Below are positions 48,508-57,749 of a stretch of 64,000 nucleotides of DNA, one piece after another. A program made the position numbers and the translations under genes. Source of the DNA: Advenella kashmirensis WT001 (lineage in GTDB: Bacteria; Pseudomonadota; Gammaproteobacteria; Burkholderiales; Burkholderiaceae_B). Where the stretch lies: NCBI RefSeq assembly GCF_000219915.2, contig NC_017964.1:2356001-2420000 (forward strand), in the 5' to 3' direction. The stretch's first letter is position 1. Each line of letters begins with the position of its first letter. The notes below the pieces were generated by a model. The model was not told where the DNA came from. It ran no database searches and saw only the letters and a program-made list of their open reading frames with translations.

Positions 48508-49470
48508 ATGGTAAATATCACTATAAAACAGATGCGTGCCTTTATCGCCGTTGCAGCAGAAGGCAGCTTTACCAAGGCCGCCGATAGCCTGCACGTCACG
48601 CAATCTACCTTGACGTCGTCAATTAAAGTACTTGAGGATGAGGTTGGTCTGCAGCTGTTTGACCGCTCCACCAGATCGGTAATACCCACCAGGCAAGGGG
48701 AACTATTTTTGCCGACTGCTCAGCGTATACTGCGGGACCTGGAAGACGCGCTGGACGATTTACGGATGGTTGCCGAACGAGAACGCGGATCCGTTTCGGT
48801 ATGCGCGGCAGGTTCTTTCATTACTTACGTGCTCACTCCCGCACTGATGGATTTGGCACGACAGCACCCAGGCATTCACACTCGCTTTACTGAGGGCACG
48901 ACCCAGAGCGTTGCCCAGCAAGTTTTATCAGGCGAAGCGGACTTCGGGGTCACCACCCTGTTTGAACCGATTCCCGAACTTGATGCCACGCTTCTTCTTA
49001 CCGATGCCTATGGCGCCGTGTATGGTGCTGAACATCCATTGAATGACGAGCACGCCTCATTGACATGGAATAAGTTATCGAAACACACCATGGTCCGACT
49101 GAGCAAGGCCAATGGCATACGCATACTGCTGGACAGCGAACCGAAAATTGCAGGGTTGTTCAAGAACACAGTATATGAAGTCAGCGGAGTGGCAGCACTT
49201 CAGGCACTGCTCAGCCGCGGCTTCGGCTTCAGCGCACTACCCGCGCTCGCGGCCAGATCCCTGGTGGTGGAAGGACTCAGGTTCAGTATCCTGGCGCGCC
49301 CAGGCATACGTCGCAAGCTCTATGTCGTTAAAAAAAAGGGTCGCAGCCTATCTCCTGCTGCCGTCGCTCTTTTTCGAGCCATGATTGAAGCGCTACAGGA
49401 TATGACTCCTGATGAAGCCATAGACGTCACATTCACTCAATCGGAGATTCGGGCATTCTGCGGAATTTGA
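48508..49470 (+). CDS. LysR-family transcriptional regulator
   Basis: A 320-residue LysR protein: ITIKQMRAFIAVAAEGSFTK, QSTLTSSIKVLEDEVGLQLFD, effector domain from about residue 92 (SVSVCAAGSFITYVLTPALM). The ATG at 48508 is chosen over a TTG at 48502. Divergent from the TauD-Bug operon, its likely target. Confidence 0.9.
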   Translation: MVNITIKQMRAFIAVAAEGSFTKAADSLHVTQSTLTSSIKVLEDEVGLQLFDRSTRSVIPTRQGELFLPTAQRILRDLEDALDDLRMVAERERGSVSVCAAGSFITYVLTPALMDLARQHPGIHTRFTEGTTQSVAQQVLSGEADFGVTTLFEPIPELDATLLLTDAYGAVYGAEHPLNDEHASLTWNKLSKHTMVRLSKANGIRILLDSEPKIAGLFKNTVYEVSGVAALQALLSRGFGFSALPALAARSLVVEGLRFSILARPGIRRKLYVVKKKGRSLSPAAVALFRAMIEALQDMTPDEAIDVTFTQSEIRAFCGI

Positions 49471-49782
49471 AAACAGTGATGTCGTATCATTATGAAGCGA
49501 AATGCTGAGCGTTCTCTATCCATTTGGCTTAGATGCTTATGACTCCTCTTTTCACCACGGAATATTTCTATGCCAATTGGTCAACCACCTCGCCTTTTAT
49601 CAAATCTTCATTTTATACTCGCACCAATTCAGACGATTTTGTCTATTTAACCGTCGCGCTCGCTGACCAAACCAACCGTTCAAAAATGCCCCCTGCCCAG
49701 ATCGTCCTCGTCAACAATGCCCGGACTAGCACAATCCATGTAGTATCAGTATTGCGGCTTTTTTGAAGTGAGCCATTGAACC
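49471..49782. other. Intergenic region before MFS gene
   Basis: About 312 bases. A 77-codon open frame at 49533-49766 shows no family features, no good ribosome-binding site and unusual composition, so it is not called. No hairpin terminator is obvious. Confidence 0.4.
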
Positions 49783-50973
49783 ATGAATATCTCACACTCG
49801 GCCACTTCTGCAAAGATTCCAAAAGGGATCTGGATACTCGGCTTTGTCAGCATGTTTATGGATATTTCGTCTGAAATCATCCACAGTCTACTCCCGGTTT
49901 TCATGGTTTCTACGCTTGGCGCAAGCATGTTTGTGGTGGGGGTCATTGAAGGCGTCGCCGAGGCAACGGCATTAATCGTGAAGATTTTCTCTGGCGCCTT
50001 AAGTGATTATTTGGGTAAACGCAAAGGGCTCGCGGTGCTCGGTTATGGATTAGGCGCCCTATCCAAGCCCTTTTTTGCGATAGCAGGAACACCGGGTATG
50101 GTATTTACAGCGCGTTTTGCCGATAGAATCGGCAAAGGAATCCGCGGCGCACCGCGCGACGCCTTGGTTGCTGATTTAGTCTCACCCGACATACGCGGCG
50201 CGGCATTCGGTTTGCGACAATCTCTGGATACAATCGGCGCGTTTCTTGGTCCGCTACTGGCTATCGGCTTGATGCTCCTGCTGGCCAATGATTTTCGCAC
50301 TATATTCTGGCTGGCTGCGATCCCTGCATTTATTTCTGTGGCGTTACTTTATTTCGGTCTGAAAGAGCCGGCACATAAAGCGAGCACTCAGCGAACCAAT
50401 CCTATTAAACTGGAAAACATCAAACGCCTGAATCGACCCTATTGGTGGGTGGTGTTCATTGGCGCCGTGTTTACGCTGGCCCGGTTCAGCGAGGCTTTTC
50501 TGGTGCTCAGGGCCCAGCAAGGCGGTCTGGCGCTCGCACTGGTGCCTTTAGTGCTGGTGATCATGAACCTGGTGTATTCAATGTCTGCCTATCCAATAGG
50601 AAAATTGTCCGACCGCATGAGCCATCGTACGCTGTTGACGTGGGGGCTGGTGGTCCTGATCATTGCCGATCTGGTGCTGGCAACCAGTAACCATTGGGCA
50701 ATTGTGCTTATCGGGGTTGCCATCTGGGGGCTGCATATGGGAATGACCCAGGGGTTGCTGGCAACCATGATTGCAAACACCGCACCCGCAGATCTGCGCG
50801 GCACTGCTTTTGGTTTTTTTAACCTGGTCAGCGGAGTTGCAATGTTGTTTGCCAGCGTGGTGGCCGGGTTAACCTGGGACAGTTTTGGTCCCGAATATAC
50901 TTTTATTGTCGGCGCGACAATGTCGCTACTGGCGTTAATCCTTGTACTTAGAAATAAAGCGCGCCAGCAGTAA
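49783..50973 (+). CDS. MFS transporter
   Basis: A 396-residue twelve-helix major facilitator: FVSMFMDISSEIIHSLLPVF, SGALSDYLGKRKGLAVLGYG, ARFADRIGKGIRGAPRDALVA and IGKLSDRMSHR. The RIGKGIRGAPRDAL loop is typical of a conserved MFS subgroup of unknown substrate found next to stress or metal genes. No operon partner is evident; the following small genes are on the same strand. Confidence 0.88.
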   Translation: MNISHSATSAKIPKGIWILGFVSMFMDISSEIIHSLLPVFMVSTLGASMFVVGVIEGVAEATALIVKIFSGALSDYLGKRKGLAVLGYGLGALSKPFFAIAGTPGMVFTARFADRIGKGIRGAPRDALVADLVSPDIRGAAFGLRQSLDTIGAFLGPLLAIGLMLLLANDFRTIFWLAAIPAFISVALLYFGLKEPAHKASTQRTNPIKLENIKRLNRPYWWVVFIGAVFTLARFSEAFLVLRAQQGGLALALVPLVLVIMNLVYSMSAYPIGKLSDRMSHRTLLTWGLVVLIIADLVLATSNHWAIVLIGVAIWGLHMGMTQGLLATMIANTAPADLRGTAFGFFNLVSGVAMLFASVVAGLTWDSFGPEYTFIVGATMSLLALILVLRNKARQQ

Positions 50974-50978
50974 ATTAG

Positions 50979-51080
50979 ATGAATAATAGAAAAAGTGACG
51001 CTATGAGCACCTGGTCAGCTAAACTTGGCGCCATAGCTGGCGGACTGGGAATGGAATACACGTTCAACGGAATTTTCTAA
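50979..51080 (+). CDS. Possible small protein
   Basis: A 33-codon frame beginning MNNRKSDAMSTWSAKLGAIA and ending in TAA one base before the next ATG. A Gly/Ala-rich stretch (GAIAGGLG) is its only feature. It may be a leader, a remnant or noise; an internal ATG at 51003 is an alternative start. Confidence 0.25.
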   Translation: MNNRKSDAMSTWSAKLGAIAGGLGMEYTFNGIF

Positions 51081-51081
51081 C

Positions 51082-51510
51082 ATGGCTAAGAATCCCGTCG
51101 ACTTTACCGATCAAAAAATTAAAGAGCGGCTCGATATATGGACCGCGCTCAGTGAAATTTTTGTCAATGTAGAACAGACACAAGAAGAGTTCGACCAGCA
51201 CTTAGATATTATCGCAAGAAACGTTGCGCCCATGGGTTACTCACTCGAAAGCCTGAATAACATCATAGTGAACGAAATCGGTCCTTTATTCATCAAAAAC
51301 TTCAGCATTTTGAATCCACTACCGGAGACCGATTTTTGGACCAGGGAGCAAGTCGAAACAATAATGAAGCAGTTTAGGGCTCAGAGAAATACATTGGATG
51401 GCCGGGCGCAACGCCTGTTTATGAAGGATCCATTAAAAAACCCTACGGTTTCACGCCGATGGAAAGGGCTACAGGAGCGCCTTACAAAACTCGGTGTAAC
51501 ACAGACTTAG
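51082..51510 (+). CDS. Hypothetical protein, DUF7079-like
   Basis: A 142-residue soluble helical protein. RLDIWTALSEIFVNVE, YSLESLNNIIVNEIGPLFI and FDQHLDIIARNVAP resemble small DUF7079-type proteins thought to be immunity-like or of unknown function. It starts two bases after the small frame before it. No ligand or catalytic motif is visible. Family assignment is tentative. Confidence 0.6.
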   Translation: MAKNPVDFTDQKIKERLDIWTALSEIFVNVEQTQEEFDQHLDIIARNVAPMGYSLESLNNIIVNEIGPLFIKNFSILNPLPETDFWTREQVETIMKQFRAQRNTLDGRAQRLFMKDPLKNPTVSRRWKGLQERLTKLGVTQT

Positions 51511-51990
51511 CTATTGGCGTTAATCAGGCCCGTACAGTCAAAACATCTTCCCAATTGGTTGTATAACCTGGTGTTTTACGCTACTGGCGCCTATACCAAT
51601 TCCCTAGGTCATGAAACCCGATGCTTCCCGTTTTTAGCGACCCCGTTCCAAGCCTTGCGTGAATGGCATCCAGCGTGATCATCTGCTGTAGCCTGCGCAA
51701 CGCGACTTTGGTAAACGCCCATCTATCAGAACTGGCCTGCGGCATATTGACGGTCAGGCAATTGCCGTATTCCTTGCCCGTTTTATGTTCTTATGTCCAA
51801 ATACCAAGGCCTCTAACGTTCGTTCAACGTATTGGCATAGATTTGGGAAAAACAAGCACCCAAAGAAGATGCCCCTGAGCGATATGTGTCCGTACACACC
51901 TTTAGAATGTATCCCAAACCAGGTCCTTCCAGCGTCCCGTGCACCTTCAATATCGTGCCGTCCGCGTTCACTCCCTCTGGTCGCATCGGA
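51511..51990. other. Intergenic region with possible degenerate coding remnants
   Basis: About 480 bases between a hypothetical gene and the TetR promoter. Short stretches recall transposases (RIGIDLGK on the plus strand near 51835; ITLDAIHARLG on the minus strand near 51670), but neither extends into a recognisable gene. No terminal inverted repeats were seen. Confidence 0.35.
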
Positions 51991-52034
51991 TTGACACGGA
52001 GATAGTCTCCGTTTATTATACGGAGACTATCTCC
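51991..52034 (+). promoter_or_regulatory. Promoter and TetR operator of the TetR/oxidoreductase/LLM operon
   Basis: TTGACA at 51991-51996 and TATTAT at 52014-52019 are separated by 17 bases, an almost ideal sigma-70 promoter. Two 15-bp arms, 51998-52012 and 52020-52034, are perfect inverted copies; each arm is itself GGAGA-N3-TCTCC. One arm fills the spacer and the other lies just downstream of the -10. Repression by the TetR protein encoded 68 bases further on is the natural reading. Confidence 0.75.
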
Positions 52035-52101
52035 ATATAATAAACGTGCAGCCTGAAGCATGTCTCTATTAACCTGCTGGAGTGTCGAAAGGGACCTACC
52101 T

Positions 52102-52746
52102 ATGACCACGAATCAGCCCGAAGAGAAGGGCCCACTGCGTGCAGATGCGCGGCGAAACCGCGACAGCATTCTCAAAATCGCGGCGCGGCACTTTGCTGCG
52201 TATGGCGTGAATACGTCGCTCGACGAAATTGCGCGTGAAGCGAAGGTCGGACCCGGCACGCTGTATCGCCATTTTCCGACGCGCGAACACTTGCTGTGCG
52301 AGGTGCTGCATGAACGGCAGGAGGAGCTCCTGTCCCGTCGTGATGAAGCCTCAGCGAAGCCGTGCGCGCAGACTGCGCTTCGCGCCTGGATGATAGCGCT
52401 CAAGGACTATCTCAATGCGTTCAACGGTCTGCCTCAACCGTTCATAGATGCTTTCGAAGCCCAGGCATCGCCATTGGCCGTCACCTGTAGCACACTCGTC
52501 ACGATAACGGCCGAGTTTCTCTCACGCGCCCAGGCCGAAGGCGCAGCCAGGCAGTCGGTTTCCGCGCCCGCGCTGTTTCTGAGCGCAGTGGGCTCGGCCT
52601 TCGTCCATGACAAGGCCGGCAAATATGGCGCAACCCCGGAGCAAATAGAGGAGATCCTCGCCTTCGGATATCTCAATAGCGAAACGGCCCAGGATGCGGC
52701 CGATCTGCCCTACCCCATTAGCAAAACTGGAGCACCACATGACTGA
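52102..52746 (+). CDS. TetR-family transcriptional regulator
   Basis: A 214-residue TetR protein: ILKIAARHFAAYGVNTSLDE, IAREAKVGPGTLYRHFPTRE in the helix-turn-helix, then a C-terminal ligand domain typical of the SbtR-like group. The ATG at 52102 has AAAGGGA before it. It overlaps the next gene by 8 bases. The GC content here is visibly higher than around it, and the operator upstream suggests autoregulation. Ligand unknown. Confidence 0.9.
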   Translation: MTTNQPEEKGPLRADARRNRDSILKIAARHFAAYGVNTSLDEIAREAKVGPGTLYRHFPTREHLLCEVLHERQEELLSRRDEASAKPCAQTALRAWMIALKDYLNAFNGLPQPFIDAFEAQASPLAVTCSTLVTITAEFLSRAQAEGAARQSVSAPALFLSAVGSAFVHDKAGKYGATPEQIEEILAFGYLNSETAQDAADLPYPISKTGAPHD

Positions 52747-53833
52747 CAAGCCAATCCGCATTGGATTCATCGGCCTTAATCCGGACATTCAATGGGCCGC
52801 CAAGGCCCATATTCCGGCACTCAAATCACTACCCGACGAGTTTGTGGTGGTCGGCGTCGCGAACACCAGCCTTGCCAGCGCAAAAAAAGCCGCCGAAGCA
52901 TTCGGCCTGCCTCATGCGTTTGAGAATGCGCAAGCACTGGTCAATTCGCCCGAGATCGACTTGGTCGTCGTCACTGTCAAGGTACCGCATCACCGCGAAC
53001 TGGTCACAGCGGCGTTGAACGCGGGCAAGCACGTTTATTGTGAATGGCCGCTAGGCAACGGCCTGGCCGAGGCGCGGGAATTGGCTGATCTGGCCGAAAC
53101 TAAGGGCGTTGTCGCAGCAGTCGGTACACAAATGCGCGTTGCCCCGGAGGTTGAACACCTTCGCCAACTCATCGCCGACGGTTATGTTGGCGAGGTGCTC
53201 TCGACGACGCTTGTGGGCAGTGGTGGCTCATGGGGCGGCGAAACCGACGCAGCCCATGCCTATCTTTATGACAAGAGTAATGGCGCTACCCTGCTCAGCA
53301 TCCCACTGGGACACATGCTTGCCGGTATGCGCGAAGTACTGGGTGGCTTTAACCATCTGTCCGCACGCATGATCAACCGCCGCAATACGGTGTACGTTAC
53401 CGATACGGAGCAGACGATTCCCTCAACCTCGCATGACCAGATCCTCGTACATGGCGCGCTTGAGAGCGGGGCCACGTTCTCGATCCATTATCGTGGAGGC
53501 ATGTCCCGCGGCACCAACCTGCTATGGGAGATCAACGGCACGGAAGGCGACATCCAGGTAACAGGTGCCAGTGGCCACGGACAGATGGTTCAGTTGGTCA
53601 TTCGCGGCGCAAACGGTGATACGAGCGAGCTTGCTCCATTGACGCCGCCCGCGTCAGCCTATAGCGGCTGGCCGGATAATTCGGTCGTCCGCAATGTCGC
53701 CCGCGTCTATGCCTTGATCGCGCAGGATATCCGATCGGACACACGCTCGGCACCCAGTTTTAGCGACGCCGTCGCGCTGCATGAGACAATCGATGCGATC
53801 GAGCATTCCGCTGCCGGGAAGGAGTCGAAATGA
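52739..53833 (+). CDS. Gfo/Idh/MocA-family oxidoreductase
   Basis: A 364-residue NAD(P)-dependent dehydrogenase. The Rossmann start IRIGFIGLNPDIQWAAKAHI is modified from GxGxxG; VTVKVPHHRELVTAALNAGK then HVYCEWPLG carries the family's EKP-like site as EWPL. The C-terminal domain has HAYLYDKSNGATLLSIPLGH. GGAG at 52729-52732 supports the start. This Gal80-like subgroup often lacks the usual EKP Lys, so activity is not assured. It ends in an ATGA overlap with the LLM gene. Confidence 0.86.
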   Translation: MTDKPIRIGFIGLNPDIQWAAKAHIPALKSLPDEFVVVGVANTSLASAKKAAEAFGLPHAFENAQALVNSPEIDLVVVTVKVPHHRELVTAALNAGKHVYCEWPLGNGLAEARELADLAETKGVVAAVGTQMRVAPEVEHLRQLIADGYVGEVLSTTLVGSGGSWGGETDAAHAYLYDKSNGATLLSIPLGHMLAGMREVLGGFNHLSARMINRRNTVYVTDTEQTIPSTSHDQILVHGALESGATFSIHYRGGMSRGTNLLWEINGTEGDIQVTGASGHGQMVQLVIRGANGDTSELAPLTPPASAYSGWPDNSVVRNVARVYALIAQDIRSDTRSAPSFSDAVALHETIDAIEHSAAGKESK

Positions 53834-54811
53834 CGGCCCTCTCGCTGCTGGAACTTGTCCGAATCACGCAAGACACCGACGCCCGGATGGCGCTCGACAA
53901 CGCCCGAGACCTTGCATCTCATGCAGAGGAATGGGGCTACAAGCGCATCTGGGTCGCCGAGCACCATAACATGGTGGGCATTGCCAGCGCCGCAACCTCC
54001 ATAGCCATCGCCCACATCGCCAGCGGCTCCAGGACGATTCGGGTCGGCGCCGGCGGGATCATGCTGCCGAACCACGCGCCCTATATCATCGCCGAACAGT
54101 TCGGCACGCTGGAGCGACTCTACCCTGGACGCATCGATCTGGGACTGGGCCGCGCGCCGGGCACCGATCAGATCGCAGTGCGAGCGATGCGGCGCCCTGC
54201 CAGCGCCTCCGAACAATTTCCTCAGGATGTGCAGGAACTCCAGGCGTTTCTTGCGCCTGCCGCGCCAGATCAGCGCATTATTGCCGTGCCGGCGGCCGGA
54301 ACCAACGTGCACTGTGGATACTGGGTTCGAGCAATTTCGGAGCGACGCTGGCGGCCGAACTCGGCCTGCCTTACGCCTTCGCTTCACATTTTGCACCAGA
54401 CATGCTGCTGCCAGCCTGAACATCTATCGAAGCCGCTTCAAGCCTAGCGAACAACTTGACCGGCCCTATACAATGGCCGGCATCAACGTCATCGCCGCCG
54501 ATACGGACCATGAAGCAAAGCGACTCGCGACCACCCAGCAGATGTCGTTTGTTGACATGTTCCGGGCACGGCAAGGGGTCAGCAAGCCGCCCATCGACGA
54601 TATCGAAACCTACTGGTCGCCTGGGGAAAAGGCGCAGGCCATGCGCATGCTGGCGTGTTCGGTTGTCGGCTCCGCAGATACCGTGCGCACAGGTTTGCAA
54701 GCGTTCATTGCCGAAACAGGTGCCGACGAGTTGATGATCGTCTCCGACCTCTACGACCATCAGGCTCGACTGCGTTCTGTCGAACTGATTGCCGAGGTGA
54801 TGAAGTCATAG
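53830..54811 (+). pseudogene. LLM-class flavin-dependent monooxygenase (luciferase-like), two frameshifts
   Basis: A luciferase-like (MsnO8-type) protein of about 327 residues: [44 protein letters not shown], then [20 protein letters not shown] in a second frame and [20 protein letters not shown] in a third. Breaks near 54310 and at CC 54415-54416 each lack one base. These use FMNH2 and oxygen to oxidise small organics. It is the last gene of the TetR operon. Confidence 0.8.
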
Positions 54812-55023
54812 ACTAGCCGAGCTGGACATGCGTTGGCTTAAATTCAAGCGGGATGCCGAGACCTCCACTTCCGTGGGTCGACGCCCCAATCAAACCGGAC
54901 ATTCGTTTACCTGTCCTTCCTGCTTCTACGGGGCGTTGCGCCGCGTATTGATTTAGGGCAAATATATACGGACAGACGTTAAAGTCATCCTGTGCTATGT
55001 TGCTCTTGTATTACTTTAAGCGT
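54812..55023. other. Intergenic region between LLM gene and ssb remnant
   Basis: Two hundred bases without a supported gene. A 42-codon frame from 54828 has a TCPSC motif but nothing else to support it. Confidence 0.4.
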
Positions 55024-55369
55024 TCAGCGTTCGGTGTGATCTTCGCCCTCATCCACCGCTTGGCGCTTGCGCTTCACCTGGTATGGAGTAAGCACAATAT
55101 GGCAAACGACATCCAGCGTCGGGCGGGTGTCACCTGCCTTGTCCGTCCATACCTTCGGTGTCAGCGTCCCCGATAGGCTACGCTGTCACCATCATCTAAC
55201 GCCAGTAGCGCGGTCTGGGCTTTATCCTCAAAGGCAATGACACTGCACAACAGGTTTCGCCATTGCCTGCCGTCGCCTTCACTTTGGCGGTGGTATAGGT
55301 ATCGCCCGTTTTGCCGGTACCTTGTTTGGCGCTGCCGTACAGTCTGCCTGCTATTAACCCATCAATCAT
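55024..55369 (-). pseudogene. Single-stranded DNA-binding protein of integrative-element type, two frameshifts
   Basis: Starting MIDGLIAGRLYGSAKQGTGK after a GAGGTGAAG ribosome-binding site, it continues as LLCSVIAFEDKAQTALLALD then TPKVWTDKAGDTRPTLDVV and HIVLTPYQVKRKRQ, the pattern of the ssb genes carried by pKLC102/PFGI-1-like integrative elements and plasmids. Two one-base deficits (near 55250-55256 and 55174-55178) break the frame; corrected length is 115 residues. Chromosomal ssb is longer and different. No relaxase, integrase or other element genes are adjacent. Confidence 0.7.
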
Positions 55370-55643
55370 TCTTCACCTCGTTTTGTTGAAAATCCCCGCA
55401 TCGGCGCAACTTGAATACGGCTGCCCCAAGTTGGGTAGACGGAAAGTCTCGTAGTATATCAACGGTTCTAATCCCATTGCTGCGGTAGATGCCTATGAGC
55501 CGTCAACACGTTTTGGCTCCGGCCAATTTACGCCAGATTAAATTACTGCATATTTTTTTAAGCTGATAGGGAGCGTCCTCGGCGTTCTGCCTAGGCCACG
55601 TGATGTCCTTCCCTTGGACTGCATCTTGTAAATGTGCAGATTG

Positions 55644-56183
55644 TCAACTGACCTGTAACTGCGAACAGGCAATGACTGAAGCAAAGTCCGCATCCAATAA
55701 AGCAAGCGTCACGTTGTGAATCTGCACTGCTCCAAGCTCATATTGGCCAAGTTCGAAGCTAATAACAGCATCTTTCACAACTGTGATCTTAAGTCCCAGA
55801 TCTGCCCCCATTCTAACGGTCGAATTAACGCAGAAACCTGCCACTGCGCCAATCACGACGAGCTCCGAAATCCTGGCTGTTTGCAGATAGGAGAATAGTT
55901 CAGTTGAACTGAAAGCGGACGACGTGCTTTTGATGAATACCGGTTCGTCTGCTAATTCTTCGAACGAAGCCAGCGGCAAAGACAATACGGAATTCTCGTG
56001 AAAAATCGACTCTTTTTCGACCGATTGATGGCGAACATGCACAACTGGCTTTCCGGCCTGCCTGAATTGCTCGAGCACCCGTTTCATGTTTTCGATGCAG
56101 TTTTCTGGATAGTACTGAACACCCTGCTCAATCCTGTCCACAACGAAATTTTGCATATCAATAATAAGTAAAGCTTTTAACAC
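55644..56183 (-). CDS. Isochorismatase-family cysteine hydrolase
   Basis: A 179-residue hydrolase with the catalytic triad Asp9 (LLIIDMQNFV), Lys85 (VFIKSTSSAF) and Cys118 (GAVAGFCVNSTVR). The GTG at 56183 is chosen because GGGAGGAAGG stands just before it; the in-frame ATG at 56240 would add a segment with no family similarity. Family members hydrolyse amides such as nicotinamide or N-carbamoyl compounds, or isochorismate. No operon partner. Confidence 0.85.
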   Translation of the reverse strand: MLKALLIIDMQNFVVDRIEQGVQYYPENCIENMKRVLEQFRQAGKPVVHVRHQSVEKESIFHENSVLSLPLASFEELADEPVFIKSTSSAFSSTELFSYLQTARISELVVIGAVAGFCVNSTVRMGADLGLKITVVKDAVISFELGQYELGAVQIHNVTLALLDADFASVIACSQLQVS

Positions 56184-56558
56184 GTGGCCTTCCTCCCTTG
56201 AAAACAAATCCAGTTCACACCGATGTAAATTATCCGTCATCTGTCAGTCAATTTGTACATTGTCAGCATTACGGTAGACGAGTCATATTAACTGGAAATA
56301 GCAACGCTTCAAGGAAGCAGCTGCAAGACTTGTCTGCGCCCAAGCGCCGGTTCTTTAAAGAAAGTATCAGAACCCTGCCAGATATCGTGTAATCTGTATT
56401 TGAGGAAGCGTTGCAGGACTCCTGATTCGTAATCTGATTTTGCCTGATCTGTTTGGCGCAACCGCGAGCCCAATACCAGCCAAGAGCGCCATTTGATTCA
56501 CCCTGTCCTGATACTTGCATAACGACTGCCAAGTTTGCTCGCTGGTCAACTATTGCGG
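56184..56558. other. Intergenic region
   Basis: About 375 bases with scattered short open frames on both strands but nothing that resembles a protein family, tRNA or repeat. It must hold the promoter of the isochorismatase-like gene. Confidence 0.4.
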
Positions 56559-57239
56559 TCACAGCAGCCCGGGCTTGCTGATTTCCAGCAAAGTGAAATA
56601 CCCGTTGTACTCACCCGGTAGCCATCCGCCTGTATCAATATGATGAACATTGCCAAGTGTCATAACCGTTGGGTGGCAATTATGGCCCACGATAACATGA
56701 TCGACCCCGGCTACCCGCGTCACGTCCTGGCGTTCAAATCGATCGCGCGACCACATCGCGCGCTGGCGGTGTGATTTGGAAACGAAATAGTTTTCCAGAT
56801 CATTCCAGTTTCGACACGGTACATCTGCATGAACAATACCAATTCGTCCGTTTGCCGTCGCAACCTCTATGGCCATTGGCAGGCGTTCCAGCCTGGTAAC
56901 CAGGCTTTCCCGATCGTCAGCGTCCTTGTCAATGAACCAGCCTCCACCGTTAAGCCGATAATTGTCTTCATCCATCCGGCCAATGCGATGATAGCGAATG
57001 GCATAGTCGTCGTGATTGCCGCAAGCCGGAAAAAACCAGCCGATGTCGATCAGATTAATAACTTTTTCATTCTCTGTGCCGCGATCGACCAGATCGCCCA
57101 CCGAGAAAAGCCGATCTTTGCCTGTATCAAAAGCTACGGCCTTTAACGCCTGCATCAGCTCTGTATAGTGACCATGGATGTCGCCAACAACGAAATCCCG
57201 GCCAGCTCTGTTTAAATCGAATTTGTGTACGTATGCCAT
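56559..57239 (-). CDS. PPP-type metallophosphatase (PrpA/PrpB-like)
   Basis: A 226-residue serine/threonine-type phosphatase: GDIHGH (Asp20, His22), GDLVDRG (Asp49, Arg53), GNHDD (Asn75, His76), and metal histidines in IVHADVP and VIVGHNC. It has the length of the bacterial PrpA/PrpB group, which removes phosphate from proteins and links to envelope stress. Cytoplasmic. Stands alone. Confidence 0.88.
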   Translation of the reverse strand: MAYVHKFDLNRAGRDFVVGDIHGHYTELMQALKAVAFDTGKDRLFSVGDLVDRGTENEKVINLIDIGWFFPACGNHDDYAIRYHRIGRMDEDNYRLNGGGWFIDKDADDRESLVTRLERLPMAIEVATANGRIGIVHADVPCRNWNDLENYFVSKSHRQRAMWSRDRFERQDVTRVAGVDHVIVGHNCHPTVMTLGNVHHIDTGGWLPGEYNGYFTLLEISKPGLL

Positions 57240-57316
57240 TTACTCTGCTCCGTCACACTCGCCATCAGGAGCCATCCCGAGGCCGGCCTGTTCATACAAA
57301 AAAACGGATCAATGTT

Positions 57317-57598
57317 CTATTTCTTATTATTTTTTTTACTTCTGAACGCGTACCAACAGGGAATTGCAATCATGACCAATGCGCTGAGGATTGCAAAAGC
57401 AATTTCGGTGCCTTCGGTATCAGATGGGGAAAAGTAAAAAAGAGAAGCACATACGGCGGCCGCGCTGAATGCAAATACCGAGGCGACGATCTGGCGCACG
57501 TAAAGCGGCTCCCTTTCTTTTCCTGATGGCGCAAAAAAGAAGGCCACGACCGTAGCTGCCACCATCAATATCCCGATTAACTGGGCCCACAAATCCAT
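57317..57598 (-). CDS. Small membrane protein of unknown function
   Basis: A 93-residue protein with three hydrophobic segments (about 5-22, 35-57, 65-85) and a very basic end (RSKKNNKK), so the C-terminus is probably cytoplasmic. No family was recognised. It lies between the phosphatase and a secreted protein gene on the same strand. Confidence 0.6.
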   Translation of the reverse strand: MDLWAQLIGILMVAATVVAFFFAPSGKEREPLYVRQIVASVFAFSAAAVCASLFYFSPSDTEGTEIAFAILSALVMIAIPCWYAFRSKKNNKK

Positions 57599-57749
57599 GA
57601 CAATCCCCGACTTTATTCATTACACGATCATTATACGGTGGCAGGCCGGAGTATGCCGCATCGCAGCAGCAGTTGATACACACTCGCGCGCTTTCACTTT
57701 CAATGACAGTAGCCTCTACTGTCCAGCCGTCCCGCGAGCATACCTCGCC

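Noticed and set aside
49538..49558. Partial match to the tRNA-Thr 3' end (GACTCCTCTT) as a possible att site
   Set aside because: Only ten contiguous bases match and no integrase or element lies between.
49533..49766. 77-codon open frame between LysR and MFS genes
   Set aside because: No ribosome-binding site, no recognisable family, composition unlike neighbouring genes.
51600..51860. Short transposase-like strings (RIGIDLGK; ITLDAIHARLG)
   Set aside because: Each is a few residues long with no extension and no terminal repeats, so an IS remnant cannot be supported.
51813..52109. Minus-strand open frame of 98 codons spanning the TetR promoter
   Set aside because: It overlaps a near-perfect promoter and operator and the start of the TetR gene; no family features.
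54828..54956. 42-codon frame with a TCPSC motif resembling a topoisomerase zinc finger
   Set aside because: It is on the opposite strand from the ssb remnant and lacks a second Cys pair.
55644..56240. ATG at 56240 as start of the isochorismatase-like gene
   Set aside because: A GTG at 56183 has an excellent ribosome-binding site and begins at the conserved core.
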